Source of the DNA: Mauremys mutica
Lineage: Eukaryota > Chordata > Testudines > Geoemydidae
DNA: 64,000 bases
Reading direction: 5' to 3'
NCBI RefSeq assembly: GCF_020497125.1
Contig: NC_059081.1
Location: 21,795,105-21,859,104 of the forward strand
The notes beneath the pieces were generated by a model. That model searched no databases. It was given only the letters and a program-made list of their open reading frames with translations, and was not told the origin of the DNA. The translations under genes were made by a program, and so were the position numbers. Position 1 is the stretch's first letter. The number at the start of each line of letters is the position of its first letter. Below, in pieces: positions 1 to 13,016 of the stretch.

Positions 1-375
1 TCTATTGTCCATTCCAAAACCTTAGAAGCACATGTCTTGAGGTGAGTAGAGGGTGAGTAAGCTAGTATGCCTGAGGGGTGGGTGTAGGTAAATACACAAC
101 TCAGTCTGTGGCATGGTCCTATACCCATGCCAATTTGCAGTGTGGATGGGGGCAAGGAGTGTGTACCATGTCTCAAGTTTCAGTAGTCCTCTTCCCCCAA
201 TCCCATAATGCACTGAACCCTTTTCTTCCAGACTCTTACCTTATAAAGGTTCTAGTTTCCCCTTTTGTCACCAGTAGTAGCGTGCTGCATTGACCACTTC
301 AGAACAGCTTTCCACTGCACTCTTTAGATCAATACAGGTAAACATGGATCCTTGTTAGACACTGGGTCATGGGCA
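1..375. other. unannotated intergenic DNA
   Basis: No gene, long open frame with family resemblance, or clear repeat was recognised here. The short open frames on both strands look like chance. Confidence 0.5.
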
Positions 376-429
376 GAGATGCATAGTGGTCTACGCAGCA
401 GTTGTGCCTAGAGGTCAAAGCAGGAGACA

Positions 430-660
430 GAAAGCAGATCCAATCCAAGGGTCAGGGCCGGAGACAGGAGTCGGTAACTACATCAGGAGTCAGAGTGTGG
501 AGCTGGAACTAATAGTGAAGCTATGCTCTGAGCTGAAATCAGGAACCCGTAGCCATGCCAAGGATCACAGCTGAAGTCAGGAATTAATAGCCAAGCTGAG
601 GGTCAGAGCCAGGATCAGAAACCAGTAACCACATCAAGGACCAGAGCCAGAGTCAAGAAG
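430..660. repeat. degenerate ~38-bp minisatellite
   Basis: Phrases of the form TAGCCATGCCAAGGATCAGAG recur near 472, 510, 548, 585 and 623, giving a spacing of about 38 bp. Units are heavily diverged. The CAG/GAG-rich texture continues loosely to about 830. A related stretch lies at 60115-60260, so this may be part of a dispersed element rather than a local expansion. Confidence 0.55.
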
Positions 661-1148
661 CAGGGTGAGCGTAAGGAAACTTGCATCAGGGCCAAACTGA
701 GATAGCAAGGACTGAGTAGAAGCAAGGCTGGGAAACATCACAGGAACAGGACTAGAATGAGGCTGGAGCATGACAAGGAGCTCCAGGCACAAGCAGTATC
801 ACAGCTGCGGGTGTAAATGCATCAAGCAGCCAGAGAGCTGCTGCAGTTGCAGGGCTAAAAGCCAGCCAGCTGCCATTCTTGACTAATCAGGTGGTTTAGT
901 CAATCGGGTAGCCTTCCCAAGCCACTTGTTGGGTTGCCAGGAGACTAACTGCTGCAGCCACAATCCCTGATAATTCTGCTCCAAGAGCAGTGGCCTGGCC
1001 CACTGACCACACTCAATGTGTGTCAGAGTACACCGTCCTCTATTACTTTTTATGGGATATTTCACAGAGGCTGGAGCAGGCGGACATTCAATGGACCCCA
1101 GCCCAGTTCCAAGAATGCATCAAGTACCTGAGGCTCCTGTACAGGAGG

Positions 1149-1411
1149 CAGGGGTGGCTCTAGGTATTTTGCCGCTCCAAGCACAGAAGGCAGTCTGCCT
1201 TCGGTGGCTTGCCTGCGGGAGGTCCCCGGTCCCGCGGATTCGGCGGCACGCCTGTGGGAGGTCCGCCGAAGCTGCGAGACCAGCAGACCCTCCGCAGGCG
1301 CGCCGCCGAAGGCAACCTGCCTGCCGCCCTGGCGGTGACTGGCAGAGCGCCCCCCCATGGCTTGCTGCCCCAGGCACTCGCTTGGCGTCCTGGTGCCTGG
1401 AGCCTCCCCTG
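1149..1411. mobile_element. hAT-type MITE, GC-rich, with 8-bp TSD
   Basis: A 263-bp GC-rich insertion has terminal inverted repeats CAGGGGTGGCTCTAG and CTGGAGCCTCCCCTG (related by inverse complement with mismatches). It is flanked by the perfect 8-bp direct repeat ACAGGAGG at 1141-1148 and 1412-1419. An 8-bp duplication with a CAGGG terminus is typical of hAT elements. It has no transposase and is non-autonomous. The interior contains repeated CGCCGAAG and GGGAGGTC words in both orientations. Related ends occur at 22879, 45194 and 58633. Confidence 0.88.
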
Positions 1412-1419
1412 ACAGGAGG

Positions 1420-2404
1420 GCAAAAGAACTCCAACAGTAGCTCTGGAAGGGCACATGGTACATACCCCTTCTACGATGAGCCTGAAGTGTCTCGTGGCCT
1501 CCTGCTCAACCCCATTGGCTTCATTGACCAATGGGATGCCAATGAGTGCCAGCGTGAGGAGGCAGCAGGCACTGCAGATGATGCCCTGGAAGACAGAGGA
1601 ATAGGAACATGTGATTTTGCATGTCTACCTGGAGGAGACAATTGAGGAAGCCCCCTGGCAAACCCAGCAAGGACCCTAAACTGCAGCCGGAACCAGAATC
1701 TGAGGCTGGTAAGTTATGGTGGACTCCCAGCTTCCCCACCAATGTCCCCTCTTGCTCTGGTGCCACATGCCTGATTTTAAGATCCAGGGCATTTGAAATA
1801 CTTTGAACTGAGTTTTTCTCCCTGAATAATATCCTATGAACTGTCTCTGTGAGTTTGAACTGCAGTGCTGAATCCACAGCACTGTCAAGCCCCATCCCCT
1901 TACCGAACTCTTCCAACTTTCCCCCTTCCATTCAGCCTCCACTTTGATCCATCCAGGCACAGCTACAAATCAATGATTTTAGTGACTTCTAATGAACCAC
2001 CATTGTGCATTTGGCTAAAGCTATGTCTTAAAACAGATTATTAATGAAAAATCATTCTGTCTGTGTCTATGCACTTTTTGGCCAGCAGTCAGGTAGCAAC
2101 GGTTCCAGGGCAGTGTGGACCAGGGAAAGGGAGGGTGCAGGTTATCTGAGGAAAAGTTAGTCTAGCATTCCTTTCTCCCTTGGAAGATTACAAAACTTGT
2201 TCCTGCCCTGGTGTCTGGATGCTTCCCACAGCAAGCCATGCTTTATATGCTGCAGGGAATGGGTGGGGAAAGGATCTGGTCTGGCAGTTAGAGAAACACA
2301 GTGTGGTATCACTTTGCAGTGGAGAGATGAGGGGCTTGTGGTGCTGATCCAAAACACCAGGGAACCAAATACATTTGTAGTGTGCCTCTAGCTAAGCTCG
2401 AGGA
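1420..2404. other. unannotated intergenic DNA
   Basis: No recognisable gene or repeat. Open frames in this stretch run across the neighbouring MITE border, so they are not taken as genes. Confidence 0.45.
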
Positions 2405-2485
2405 ACTACATCCTGTGTTATATAGGAGATCAGGCTAAATGATCACAATGGTTCCTCCTGGCCTTGTAATCTATGAGTCTATTCT
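2405..2485 (+). mobile_element. CR1 LINE 3'-end fragment
   Basis: The stretch resembles the CR1 3' tail: a 'cctgtgttatataggagatcaggct' type phrase followed by 'aatgatcacaatggttcctcctgg', ending in a short 'ctatgagtctatt' run like the CR1 terminal octamer repeat. It is severely 5' truncated and non-coding. The orientation follows from the tail lying on the right. Confidence 0.75.
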
Positions 2486-3452
2486 TTCCTGTCTATTTCA
2501 CTGTTGTGAGTCAGGCACAGGGGCAGAATTTTCTGGTGATGCCAGGGCTGGGTGAAGGAGTGGCCAGTTTTTGTGGTTCACATCTCCCTTTGCAAAGAAA
2601 CTAGTCAATATAGTCAATATAATATAGTCAACTTCCAGTTGACTTGCATCCCATTCTTGTAAGCCTATTTCAGCAAGTTTCTTATGTAACAGAAACTCTG
2701 GCTGGTTCTTGAGGTTCAACTGCAATGCAAATCTGCTTTGTCCACCTTCTTAGCTCACCAAACCAATCCAATTCAGCAACATGAAAAGGGATGACCAATT
2801 AGCAGAAACATCTCTCAGGTATAGATTTGCAGATCTCCTCCACAGCATTGGAAAGCCACCTTTCTCTTCCATTCTGGCATCTTGAAAACTGCTATGTTAT
2901 CCAAATGTTGGCCAGCCATTAAAAGAAGAAATTGCAAACTGGTAACATAACCTCTGGAAGCAACTGCCACCCACTCCCCTCAAGACACTATGAGCATTTT
3001 AATTTTTTTTAAACTTTATTATATTTTTCTTACCATTAGTAGTCTGTGCTCCTGCCTTATGGTCTGCAAAAATTGTCTGAGAATCAAGGATAATTCAACA
3101 GTCACATTCCTCAAATGCAGAAAAGTATCAAAATTGTGGCCTTCTACACCAAAATTAGGGTAGATGGGGAGATTTCTCAGCTTTATACAAATGAAAAAAT
3201 GAACTGGCAGAACCTGTGGCTCCTTAGAGGGAAACCATTCTTCCAGGAGGGCAGGAACAGCACCCCAGACACAACAGAGGCAGATGGAGAAGGATCCTGG
3301 AAGAGCTGCTTATAGGGATGGACAAGAGAAGCTAGGAGCAGTTTGTATTCCTCAGGGCATGGGAGGATTGGGCTTTTCAATAGGAAGACATTTTAATGAA
3401 CTGGTACTTGGAGCAGGAGGCATGCCATAGGGACCAAGAGCATTCTGTAATG
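2486..3452. other. unannotated AT-rich DNA
   Basis: No gene or named repeat was recognised. There is a T/A-rich run near 3000-3030. Confidence 0.45.
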
Positions 3453-3731
3453 CAGGGGGTGGCAACCTTCGGCACATGGCCCATCAGGGTAATCTGCTGG
3501 CAGGCCGCGAGACATTTTGTTTACGTTGACTGTCTGCAGGCGTGGCCCCCTGCAGCTCCCAGTGGCCACAGTTTGCCGTTCCCGGCCAATGGGAGCTGCG
3601 GCAAACAGCGAACCGTGGCCACTAGGAGCTGTGAGGGGCAGTGCCTGCAAACAGTCAACATGAACAAAATGTCTCATGGCCCACTAGCGGATTACCCTGA
3701 TTGGCTGCATGGCGAAGATTACCAACCCTTG
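3453..3731. mobile_element. palindromic hAT-type MITE
   Basis: The left end (CAGGGGGTGGCAACCTTCGG) is the imperfect inverse complement of the right end (GATTACCAACCCTTG). The interior is also largely palindromic: 'aggccgcgagacattttgtt' and 'cagctcccagtggccac' on the left are mirrored by 'aacaaaatgtctcatggccc' and 'gtggccactaggagctg' on the right. The candidate 8-bp flanks, CTGTAATG and CCCTGATG, match at only 5 positions, so the duplication is decayed. It shares the GGCAACC terminus with 15087-15321. Confidence 0.75.
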
Positions 3732-3736
3732 CCCTG

Positions 3737-4340
3737 ATGGAAAGGTTCATAGAACTGGTTATTGAATGAGCTCGGGGTCTGCCTCCTGCTGCCCAGGATG
3801 CTGCTGAGCTGGAGGACCCTCTTTCTAGAACTCTTTCTCATGTAACTAGGAAGATAACATGACTCCTGGGACCAGATACTCCAGAACCCCTCACAGAGGG
3901 ACCCACCTGAGTGTCCTGAATGTTAATGATGAGCCTCTGGGAGTTCCTGAATTCTTCCATTTGCCCAAACCCTATGCAGGAGATGTCCCCAGTTTTTTCC
4001 AAGAGAGATTTCCCCCCATTGTTCCCCACAGGTCACGGGGAGGGCAAGGAGATGGGAGCAGATACTTCAATATTTCTCCAGTGTTCATGGATTCATTCCC
4101 TTAATGCTTTAAAGGTTTTTGGTTGACATTTCTTTTAAAATATATGTTAATTGCATGCTCTGTATAGTACTTTCAATAACTGTTATAGTTTCCTGGACTT
4201 GTGTGTTGACCCTCCTTCCTAAATATGATGAATGGAAGATGTTTCAGGCTCAGGATTGGGCCACATGATTTACAGCACATGAAATTGAATGATGTAACTA
4301 TCTGGTGCCATGATTTTTCTGTCTGTCTCATACCCATACT
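3737..4340. other. unannotated intergenic DNA
   Basis: No gene or clear repeat was recognised. Confidence 0.4.
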
Positions 4341-4346
4341 GTAGTG

Positions 4347-5083
4347 AGGAGGTGTGGCCTCCCTCAGAGATTGACAAGGAGGGATCACAACCCGCCCCTT
4401 AGTTTGCAGAGCCAGGAAGGCCACACACTCCCTGTCGGAAGCTGAGTGGTGAGACAGGAAGCAGAAGTATTAAAGACAGGCCCTGCAGTTTAGTTGGGCT
4501 GGAGCTGCCAAGTGCGACAGACACTTCCCGCTGGAGTCCGAAGAGGACCCTGCTACACTGAGGAGCTGCTGGTCAACTGAGATGTCAAGTAGCTGCTTGG
4601 GCTACCACTTGCCCACCTCCCCAGGGAGACAAGAGACACCCACAAAACGGATGTACCACACACAGGGGACATAGGAAGTAGCCCAGGGAAACTTGACTAC
4701 TGTCTGGTTGGGTCTTGGCCAGATCCTAGGCCAGTGTATTGTGGCAGAACACTCCACCACTGCTAGGGCCCTGGGCTGGGACCTGGTGGAGCAGAGAGGG
4801 CCCGGGTCCCCCTCCATACTCTAGGCCAAGAGGCCTGCATTTGTTAGCTGTCCACAGGAGCCAGGACACCTGATGCTTTGCTGCTCTGCCTGGACTGCAG
4901 GACAGAGCCCCCTAAGTGTTTGCCACCCTACCTTGCCTGAGGACCGGGCACAATTGCTGCTCGGCCCAGCTCAGGCAGCCTGAGCATTACATACATCTAA
5001 TTCCCCTCTGAGCGAGCACCGGGTCCAGGGTGTGACTGCAAGGAGGTGTGGCCTCATAGATTGACAAGGAGGGACAGCCATGC
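4347..5083. repeat. LTR-like dispersed repeat bounded by 40-bp direct repeats
   Basis: About 40 bp beginning GGAGGTGTGGCCTC and ending GATTGACAAGGAGGGA occurs at 4347-4386 and again at 5042-5077, with a short indel between copies. The GC-rich DNA between them contains a TATA-like 'gtattaaagacagg' at about 4468 and phrases such as 'gaagtagcccaggga' and 'gggccctgggctgg'. These remind me of a dispersed turtle repeat of LTR type. No coding remnant is seen. The LTR assignment is inference; the direct repeats are directly visible. Confidence 0.4.
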
Positions 5084-6224
5084 ATCCTTACACATACACA
5101 TCCCCATGTTCAAAAATATCTGCAGTTCCAAGGACATATGGGAGAGATGGGGAAAGTACAGTTATATTATGTGCTTACAGGAAGTGCTACTAGTTTTCAA
5201 TGTAGCAGAATTCTAAAACACAGAAAATAGGCAGATAAATGTCTTTATGGCTTAGTTCATATGCAGAAAACTGAAACAGTTCCAGTAACAATACAGGCAA
5301 AGACAGCACCTGCCACTTCCCTGCCCTTCTTCCCTCCAACCTTGACTAGTTTCAACCTTAGTAGGGATTAGTGCCCAATAACAGCTGCTGAGTGCAGTTA
5401 GCATTGCTGACAGTGAATGGTTAACAAAAAGAATGGCTCCATACCCTCCTGACCTCCCAGAGCAAGTGTTGATGAGGTCATTAAGAGAGATTGAGTGCTC
5501 CCAGTAACAAAGTGAATACAAAAGCATTACAACTCAGCCACCACTCTCCACAGCACAAACCCAACCCTAAGGTGAGAATCCAGGGGAGGATCCCTGTTAT
5601 AATTGTCTTCAATGTGTGCAATGTCACAGGAATGAACAGCTAATGTCCTTCAGCTACAGGGAACAAAACTGTCACCCGGGAGGGGGCAATGTGATCAGGA
5701 ACTGCCATCAGCAACTGTGTGACACACGGGGGAACAATACCAAAAACACACAGCAAAGTGGTTCCTAAAGTGTCACTGTCTGCACAGAACCATGGGACAT
5801 CACTAACATCACATAAGAACAGTAATAGTGTGGATGTGGTATATACAAGTGTAAACGGCATTATAACCATGTCCAGCACAGCAAAATGGAGATACTTGGC
5901 GTGGCTATGGGGAACGCGCATGAGCATGTACATGGTTCAGTACCTGAATATGCATGCCAGTGTAGACATAGCCCTAATGTGAGGAAAAGAAAATCACCAG
6001 GCACTTCGGCATGCAATTGAACGAGGACCCTCTATGTAGGACTCTCCCTCACAGGGTACAGGAAATTTCCAGTGCATTGTAATTAGCAGCAGACCCCCAA
6101 CCCACAACTAGTCCAGATTCATCCATCACTAGTTTGCATATATCCTGTGAATTCAGAGTAATATAACTGTGAGTAGATAAAGTGATGAGAGAATGGCATT
6201 TCTAGCCATCTGAGTAATGGTCTG
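5084..6224. other. unannotated intergenic DNA
   Basis: No gene or named repeat was recognised. A 97-codon minus-strand open frame (5640-5933) has no family resemblance that I can see. Confidence 0.4.
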
Positions 6225-6440
6225 AGAGCTAAAAATAATTGAGTTCTAGTCCTGGCTTTAGCAGTGCCTTGCATGGCCTTGGGAAAGGATTTTAAACCCA
6301 AATTTTCTAAAGTGGCTACTAATTTTTGGGTGTTGTCCAAGGAACTGAGCATTCACAACTCTACCTAAAATCAATGAGAAAAAGATAGCTCTGAGCGACT
6401 TTTGTGGTTGTCTGATCCTGAGGTCAGTTTGGTTCTCGGC
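6225..6440 (+). repeat. ancient SINE/MITE remnants (MIR-like start)
   Basis: The phrase 'gagttctagtcctggctttagcagtgcc' followed by 'ggccttggg' resembles the MIR 5' half. From 6295 the text ('attttctaaagtggctac...tttttgggtg') resembles the palindromic repeat at 52438-52603. Both are strongly diverged. Confidence 0.4.
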
Positions 6441-7514
6441 TTCACATAAAGAAACCCATTGCCACAAGGGTCCATTCCAGCTGCCAGGAAGCCCTATACT
6501 AAAGAATCCCAGGGGCCAGATCTGCTAAGTTTCCAGCTGTTTTATACCATCAGAACAGTAAAAAGCAGCCAGAATGGGGCCAAGAATCTGGTCTAATGTT
6601 TATAAAGCACTTTGAAGATGAAATGTGCTATGTAATTTCCAAGCATAGTTGTCAGGACATGTAAAAACATTTGAAATTTCAATGGGAAACTAATGATATC
6701 TTCGATTTATATCATATCCCCCCTCCAGCAACATTGACTGGGTGCAATAGGTGAGTTTCCTTCACTGTTGGTTGTTGGAAACTAGATCCAGGCCTAGCGG
6801 GTGCAATTCTAAATTTACAGAGATACTAACATGTCCTTATAAGCCTAATTAATATTGTTTCACTATAGATTTTTATACTCATTGGACTTTGACTTGACAG
6901 ACAAATCATATCATTGTTTGCACTGTGCAAACAAATGCTGTACACCACCTGGAAATAAATAATGTACTTCCACTGCTGAATCATCTCTACAAATTATTAT
7001 GCCAGTCATACAAAACTGGCTGTCAGTCGAGCAACCCTTCCTTCCCAGCCCCATCACCCACATACACACAGAATTTTCAATCCTCCCTATTTGCAATCTG
7101 TTATGGCATATTGGAAAAAAACAGTTGTTTAACTGGGAATAAAGTATGAATCCACTATTTAAATCTGGGCTTTACTAGTTTACTTGGGGAAACATTCTAA
7201 AAGTCAAAGTAGTAAACTCACTTTAAAAACATGAAGATGATTTATTATTCTGGTATTTTATTTAGCAAACCAGTGTCATCGCATGACAAGTTTTAGGAGG
7301 CACAGAGCCATCCTCTTCATTAATCAAGGTATGCCTAAATCCAAATATTGACTGCTGATTTGCTGTACTCCCTGACAAGATCTTTAGAGACAGAAAATAT
7401 AAGAATTGACTGTAAAATTCACAAGCATCCAAGATTGGGCATAAATGATAAATGAAAAGATTACATAGTGCCTTCTAAGCATTAAAAATCAATGCCATGT
7501 GTTTGTATTTTTGT
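6441..7514. other. unannotated AT-rich DNA
   Basis: No gene or named repeat was recognised. Confidence 0.4.
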
Positions 7515-7516
7515 GA

Positions 7517-7560
<44 letters not shown>

Positions 7561-7563
7561 AAA
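7515..7563 (+). repeat. (GAAA)n microsatellite
   Basis: About twelve uninterrupted GAAA units. The purine/pyrimidine strand asymmetry matches, in reverse, the (TTTC)n tract at 53021. Confidence 0.98.
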
Positions 7564-10500
7564 TGTGCTCAAAACAATACTGAGCCACTAAAGTTTAACA
7601 AATTTTGCCAATATGTAATGACTTAAAATAGGTGTCAACAACTGCAGCAAATTAATCTGTCCATAATGATGTTCACCAGTACTAACTGAAAGTGCAAGGA
7701 GAAAGAGTGTTTTAATATAGTTTTGCACTTTTTTGCACTTTCTTTAATTTTACTTTTTACCTTTACAGCTTTTGAAAATTATCTTTAAACATTTTCACTA
7801 GAGTTGTTATCATTGCTATGTTTAGACTTTGCATATGTGGTGGTGATTTTTTTTTATAGTTCTATTAAGGTGAACTAAAAAATAATTTTTGGAATGAAAA
7901 CTGTACCTTCCCCCCTACCCTTTCTACATTCATTTCAGGTCAATTCGTTATATCTAGAGTATTAACAAAAATGTTTTCTATTAACAATTTCTGTCTAAAA
8001 ATTCATCTATGAATATTAAGCTGAAATTGTGCATCATATTTTGCCAAAGTAATCATCACATTTAAAATAGTTGAGTCTACTTCTTTCACCTAAATTACAG
8101 TTTGAGGTATTTTTGATACTATTCTTGTACCATGTTCTTCTCTAGAGATTATTATAGTTTATCTTGCTTATCAAAACCTCTCTGACATTTATCAAGCTGG
8201 AAGTATTATTTGCTATTCACTGTCAATCAAAATCTTGACTCCTACTTTTAGTTACCTGTTATGTCTTATAGCTCTGATTGATATTGAAAAATATCTCTAT
8301 CACTGAGTGGATGAACTTTAATATAGAGGTGAGTGAATGCAGAATTTTATAGAAGAGAAGCTTTGTATAGTACGCTTTGCCATTGAAACCCAAAACAAAA
8401 AAACAAAAAAATTGCATCATTTACCAGAATCTTGGAAAATCCACCTGACCAGCAAGCTTGCTTTGTTTTTTAAAAACTTGAGTCTAATTAAGCTTTGCTA
8501 AACCCCAAATGAAAATGTAAACACGTAAATATTACAAAAGCAAAACAAAAATTTTCTAATTGTTAGCCTGTTCTGTCTCCCACTAATGTTGATGGCACTG
8601 GCAAAACTTGATGAACTTTAATGAGAAAAGCAGACTCATGCCTCCATTTATTAGGAGTTCAGGAGAAAACAGAAAGGTCAAGAGGCAACCAGTAAAAGAG
8701 ATCCTGGTTAAGAAATGTCATGTAGGAATGTGGTGAGGCAACAATAAGGATGAGCTCTCTCCACCTTTTCTCTCTCTAAAAGCCAGAAATGGGTGCAGAG
8801 CATAGTCACACTTGATTATGGGCTACTTGCTGTCAGGTATCAGCAGTAGCCTAAGCCTATGTTTTCTACGTGCTCATATAGGGCATTCCTGCACTAAAAG
8901 CACACATCCAATCCCAGGCTGTACACCATGCTTAATTCCCTATAGCCTGGCCCCAGCTAGCTGCTCCCCATGAGCTAAAATGGAGACTGAATACGCTGAT
9001 AGCTCTCTTCCATGCCCAGAGTTACAATTCTGTTTCAACTCCTGGCTTCTCCGGGGAGTCACTTGAGACAATGAAGTTTCTTAAACACGATGGAGGGAGG
9101 CATGTCACTGCTGCTTCAGAAATGATGGTCACAAACATGCAGAAGGTGGCTGGGGAAGTTGTGATTAGATGGAGTGGAGGGACCAGGTCATAGGTAGGGA
9201 AGGAGCTGGATGGGAATTCTACATATTACTTCATATAAAACCCAGTAAAATATACAGCCAGCCCTGGCATATATTGCCAAAATATTGCTATCATTCCTCC
9301 ATCCATTGCATAGACCATATACTCATTACTGTCATATGGGGGGAAAAATTAACTCTATAAAGAATATGTAAGAAAACAGAACAAAATTAATAGAAACCTT
9401 TTGTATTAAATATAGATAGATAATGTAATTCTATGTTCATCACTGGTGGTGGATTGGGAGCCTGAAGCTTGGGAGACTGATTAGAATGAGATGCCAATAT
9501 ACTCTTTGGTCTATCTTCTGTAACCATCAACAAAGGTTCCATTGGTCCTTTGTGTCATGTGTAGGAGCTGGTATTCCGGAACTGGGTTATCAATGTGTAA
9601 AGGTCTCCTGGGCTGTTGATCTGTGAGAAACTAAAATATTTTTTTTTCAAATCAGACAGCTTTATTTATGCAAACAGATTTCATTGCTAATGAGGTGAAT
9701 TTCAGGGTCACCATGAGAAAAAAAACTAGCAAGTATACTAAATAAAGAAACAAACCAACCTATTCTGCTTACTCGAGCAACAGACCACTCTTGTTGTTCA
9801 CACTGTAGCACTGCCCTTGAAGTGAAGTATAACCTACAAAGGCAGACAGTGGAGCTAGTTACATAAGCCCAACCACACGATACCAAAGCCCTAAAGATAC
9901 ATACATCTTCTCTTTAAACTTAAATACAAAGCTCTATTAAGTAAACAAGAACTATGTTTAATCTCTTCTTTCTATTCCTTTGTAATTCTATGTATGTATT
10001 CATCTAATAAAAACAATTCTCTTCATTATAGATAGGGGCACTGTAACATAGGTTCATGTATCACCCCAGATTATATTCATACCCACCTATGAGCCACTGG
10101 ATTCTCTGGCATGCCTGAATCTTACCTAGGGTAGAGACTCATACTGGAGAAGAAGGAATTCAGGCACATTTCTTTCAAGAAATGCAAGTCTATTGATAAA
10201 AAATGCTGTTTTATAAAGGACAAAAACTGATGTAATGAATACAAGAATCCAGCCCTGCTCCATGTCTTACTGACATCACTGGAAGAAGGATCAGACCATT
10301 GCTTTTACCCCATTGTATCGGCAGAAATGAATTCATTGTGTATTCATTTGTATTCAGAGAGAGAAGAGAGGGGTAGGAATAGGGCAGGGAAAAGAGGTAT
10401 TTATTTTGAGGTTATTTAAGCAAGAGAAGCTCTTTCTCATCAACTCCAATTCAGTACTTCAAAACTCCAAGTTTACCCTGGAAGTATTCATAATAGAAAG

Positions 10501-12886
10501 AAGAGCAGATGATTTAGGAGCAGAATACTTTCACAGTTTGTTCTAGATAATGTCCTGCTTGTCTCACTCTACTTGACTGGAAACCAGAATAATAAAAACA
10601 ATGCTTATTTTTTGCACTTTAAAAAATAATTTCATATTAATACTGATATGGTGGGATGGGAAGGGATTTCTTGTAAAAATGCTTTTTTGTCTATCAATAT
10701 TTGCTAGATAAAATGTCTGATCTCTTCACAACAGAAGTAATGTCACTTTTGTCTTTAACTCTTCAGTATGTTCATTTTTCAGAAGACAGCAGAGGATTAT
10801 TTGTCTGGCATCTGCCTGATTTTCTAGAAAATTATGTGACCTTGGCTACAAAAATCTACCATGTATTGCATAAAATCCATTTTCCCTAAACTGATTTTGC
10901 TTGTTTCTTCTTGTAGTTTTGATTTTTTTTTTCATTATTCTATTTCCACAACTCTCTAATAGCAGTTCTTTTAAATTGACACTTCTAAGCTCTTTTGTAC
11001 ATTGAGTACATTGGCTAAATAAAAATTGTTTGTTTGAGGGTTTGTTTTTTTTAGAAACAAACACACACACACACACACACACACATATCCAATACATTTT
11101 TCCCTTCAGGTAGCATCAGATTCTGTCTCAGCTCTAATATATACCGTCTCTGTTGGTAACCTTTCAGTTATGGAGAATTCAGCATCCAGCCCTATCAATC
11201 TTTCAACAGAGAGCTGCCAAATCTCCTAACACAAGGGTATTTTGTGTGAAGGGCAGACCAAATTGGCTTGTGTTTTCAATAACTATGATGTCCAACTTCT
11301 TATAGTATTAAGAAGAAAATGCAAATTTAATTCCCTTCAAATAATTTGAAAAACTTGAAATGAGAAATATGGTAGTGAATTGCTTGCAGTATACTATTAC
11401 ATTCAGATCTTTATTTTCAACTGCATAGTATTTTATTGGGGGTAAGCAAAAAGAAGCAAAATAAATTTAAAATAGGACAAAAGTGTGACTCTTCAAAAAT
11501 AAACAAGCAGAACAATGCAATTGATAGTTGAATCAGAAATAATAAAAATCAATATGTAGTTCAAAACCAAAGTTCACCCACAATCCATTCATTAGGAGGC
11601 TTACCTAAAATACCAAACAAACCATTATTATATATGCAACAGTTTAGAAATACTGCACTACACTTGGAAAATGATCAACAGTTAGTGAACCAATTTTCTG
11701 TCTGCTTTGTAAAAACAACTTCTGCTTTATTGCTTTTTTGAAACAGAACTGAAGTGATGCTTTACAAAAGCTATTAAATAATAAACAGAACTTGTGGCAT
11801 GCAAAATATTATCCCTTGAAATTACATCACTTTTGTTTCTCTTTTGATTACCTAATGTCACACTGAAAAGTGATCAGGTTGCTCATTTATTGCTTGTTCA
11901 GATTAGATATTTGGCGGGCTAAAATGCAAGTTGCCCTTTTATTGTGTGTCGGAAAGAGTGAATATGAATGTTGTGCTTTAAGAGTCAAATGCAGTCCTCA
12001 GTTACACATACACAACTCTCATTGACTTCCATTGAAGCCCTGCATGTTTATCCAAGGACAAATTTTGTTCTAGGTTAGTATTAAAAATTTGATTCTAGAA
12101 GTGAAGCGATGGTGTTAAATTGAACAGTCAATCCATTACTTGGCAGTCTTTTTTTTTCCCAGAGTAACCAACAATTTAAATTTCCATTAAGCACAACTAG
12201 TTTTGTTTCCAGGCTAGCTAAGGATGGAATGAGACATTGCTGGAATACAATTCTGGCATCAATACCTTCCTTCTGACAAATCTAAACAGGGTAAGGGAAT
12301 CCCCAGTGCATAATTTTTCCTGTTACCTGAGAGTGAAACACTTCATACAGAAACATCTATCTCTATCTCGCTATATATTAGCCACTTACTGCTGTAACCC
12401 ATAGAAATTATTAGAATCAATGTATTTGAGTGTGAGTACTTGAACTGACAATGACATGAAGTAAGTATCAGAAAATTAAGCACAGATGTAAGAAAGCTGC
12501 ATTGAGCTGCACTTGCATTTTGAATTAGCAGTAATTTAATGACTGAGAAAACAAAAGGACTTTGCAGCATGAGCTGATGGTAAACAGGTTTGAGTTGTTT
12601 CACACCAAGACGGGTGGGAGAAGTAGACTCTGGAGTCAAAAAATCTCCTCCCATTTAAAGTGAGGAACAAGAAGAGCTTTTATTTACCTATTTTCTGTTT
12701 CATATAGAGCTAATTGTTCATGAAGCAGGTAGCCTATTTTGATGCATGTTGTTACACTTTCCCATCTCTTTTATATTAATGAGTTTTAAATGGTCTGATA
12801 ATTTGTTTTTCAATAATTTTTTAAAAACATGGGAAAATATAAACAGAATTATTCAAATCCAGGACAATGTCAAAATTATTTGCATA
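7564..12886. other. long AT-rich gene-free stretch
   Basis: More than 5 kb of AT-rich sequence with no convincing gene. All open frames are short (at most about 103 codons) and without recognisable motifs. Contents that can be named are small: A-rich runs near 8390-8410 and the dinucleotide tract at 11061-11086. Conserved non-coding elements cannot be excluded without an alignment. Confidence 0.5.
11061..11086 (+). repeat. (AC)13 microsatellite
   Basis: Thirteen uninterrupted AC units. Confidence 0.97.
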
Positions 12887-13008
12887 TAGGGTGACCGGAT
12901 GTCCCAATTTTATAGGGACAGTCCCTATTTTGGGAGCTTTTTCTTATATCGGCACTTATTACCCCCCACCCCGTCCCAATTTTTCACACTTGCTGTCTGG
13001 TCACCCTA
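12887..13008. mobile_element. 122-bp MITE (TAGGGTGACC ends) with 8-bp TSD
   Basis: The element starts TAGGGTGACC and ends GGTCACCCTA, perfect 10-bp terminal inverted repeats. It is flanked by the perfect direct repeat TTTGCATA at 12879-12886 and 13009-13016. The interior includes 'tatagggacagtcc' and a short C-rich run. An 8-bp duplication fits hAT. Relatives are at 28461-28584 and, inverted and internally deleted, at 34067-34166. Confidence 0.88.
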
Positions 13009-13016
13009 TTTGCATA

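Noticed and set aside
1016..1645. 209-codon plus-strand open frame and overlapping minus-strand frames
   Set aside because: They run through the GC-rich MITE at 1149-1411 and both of its borders; no domain is recognisable.
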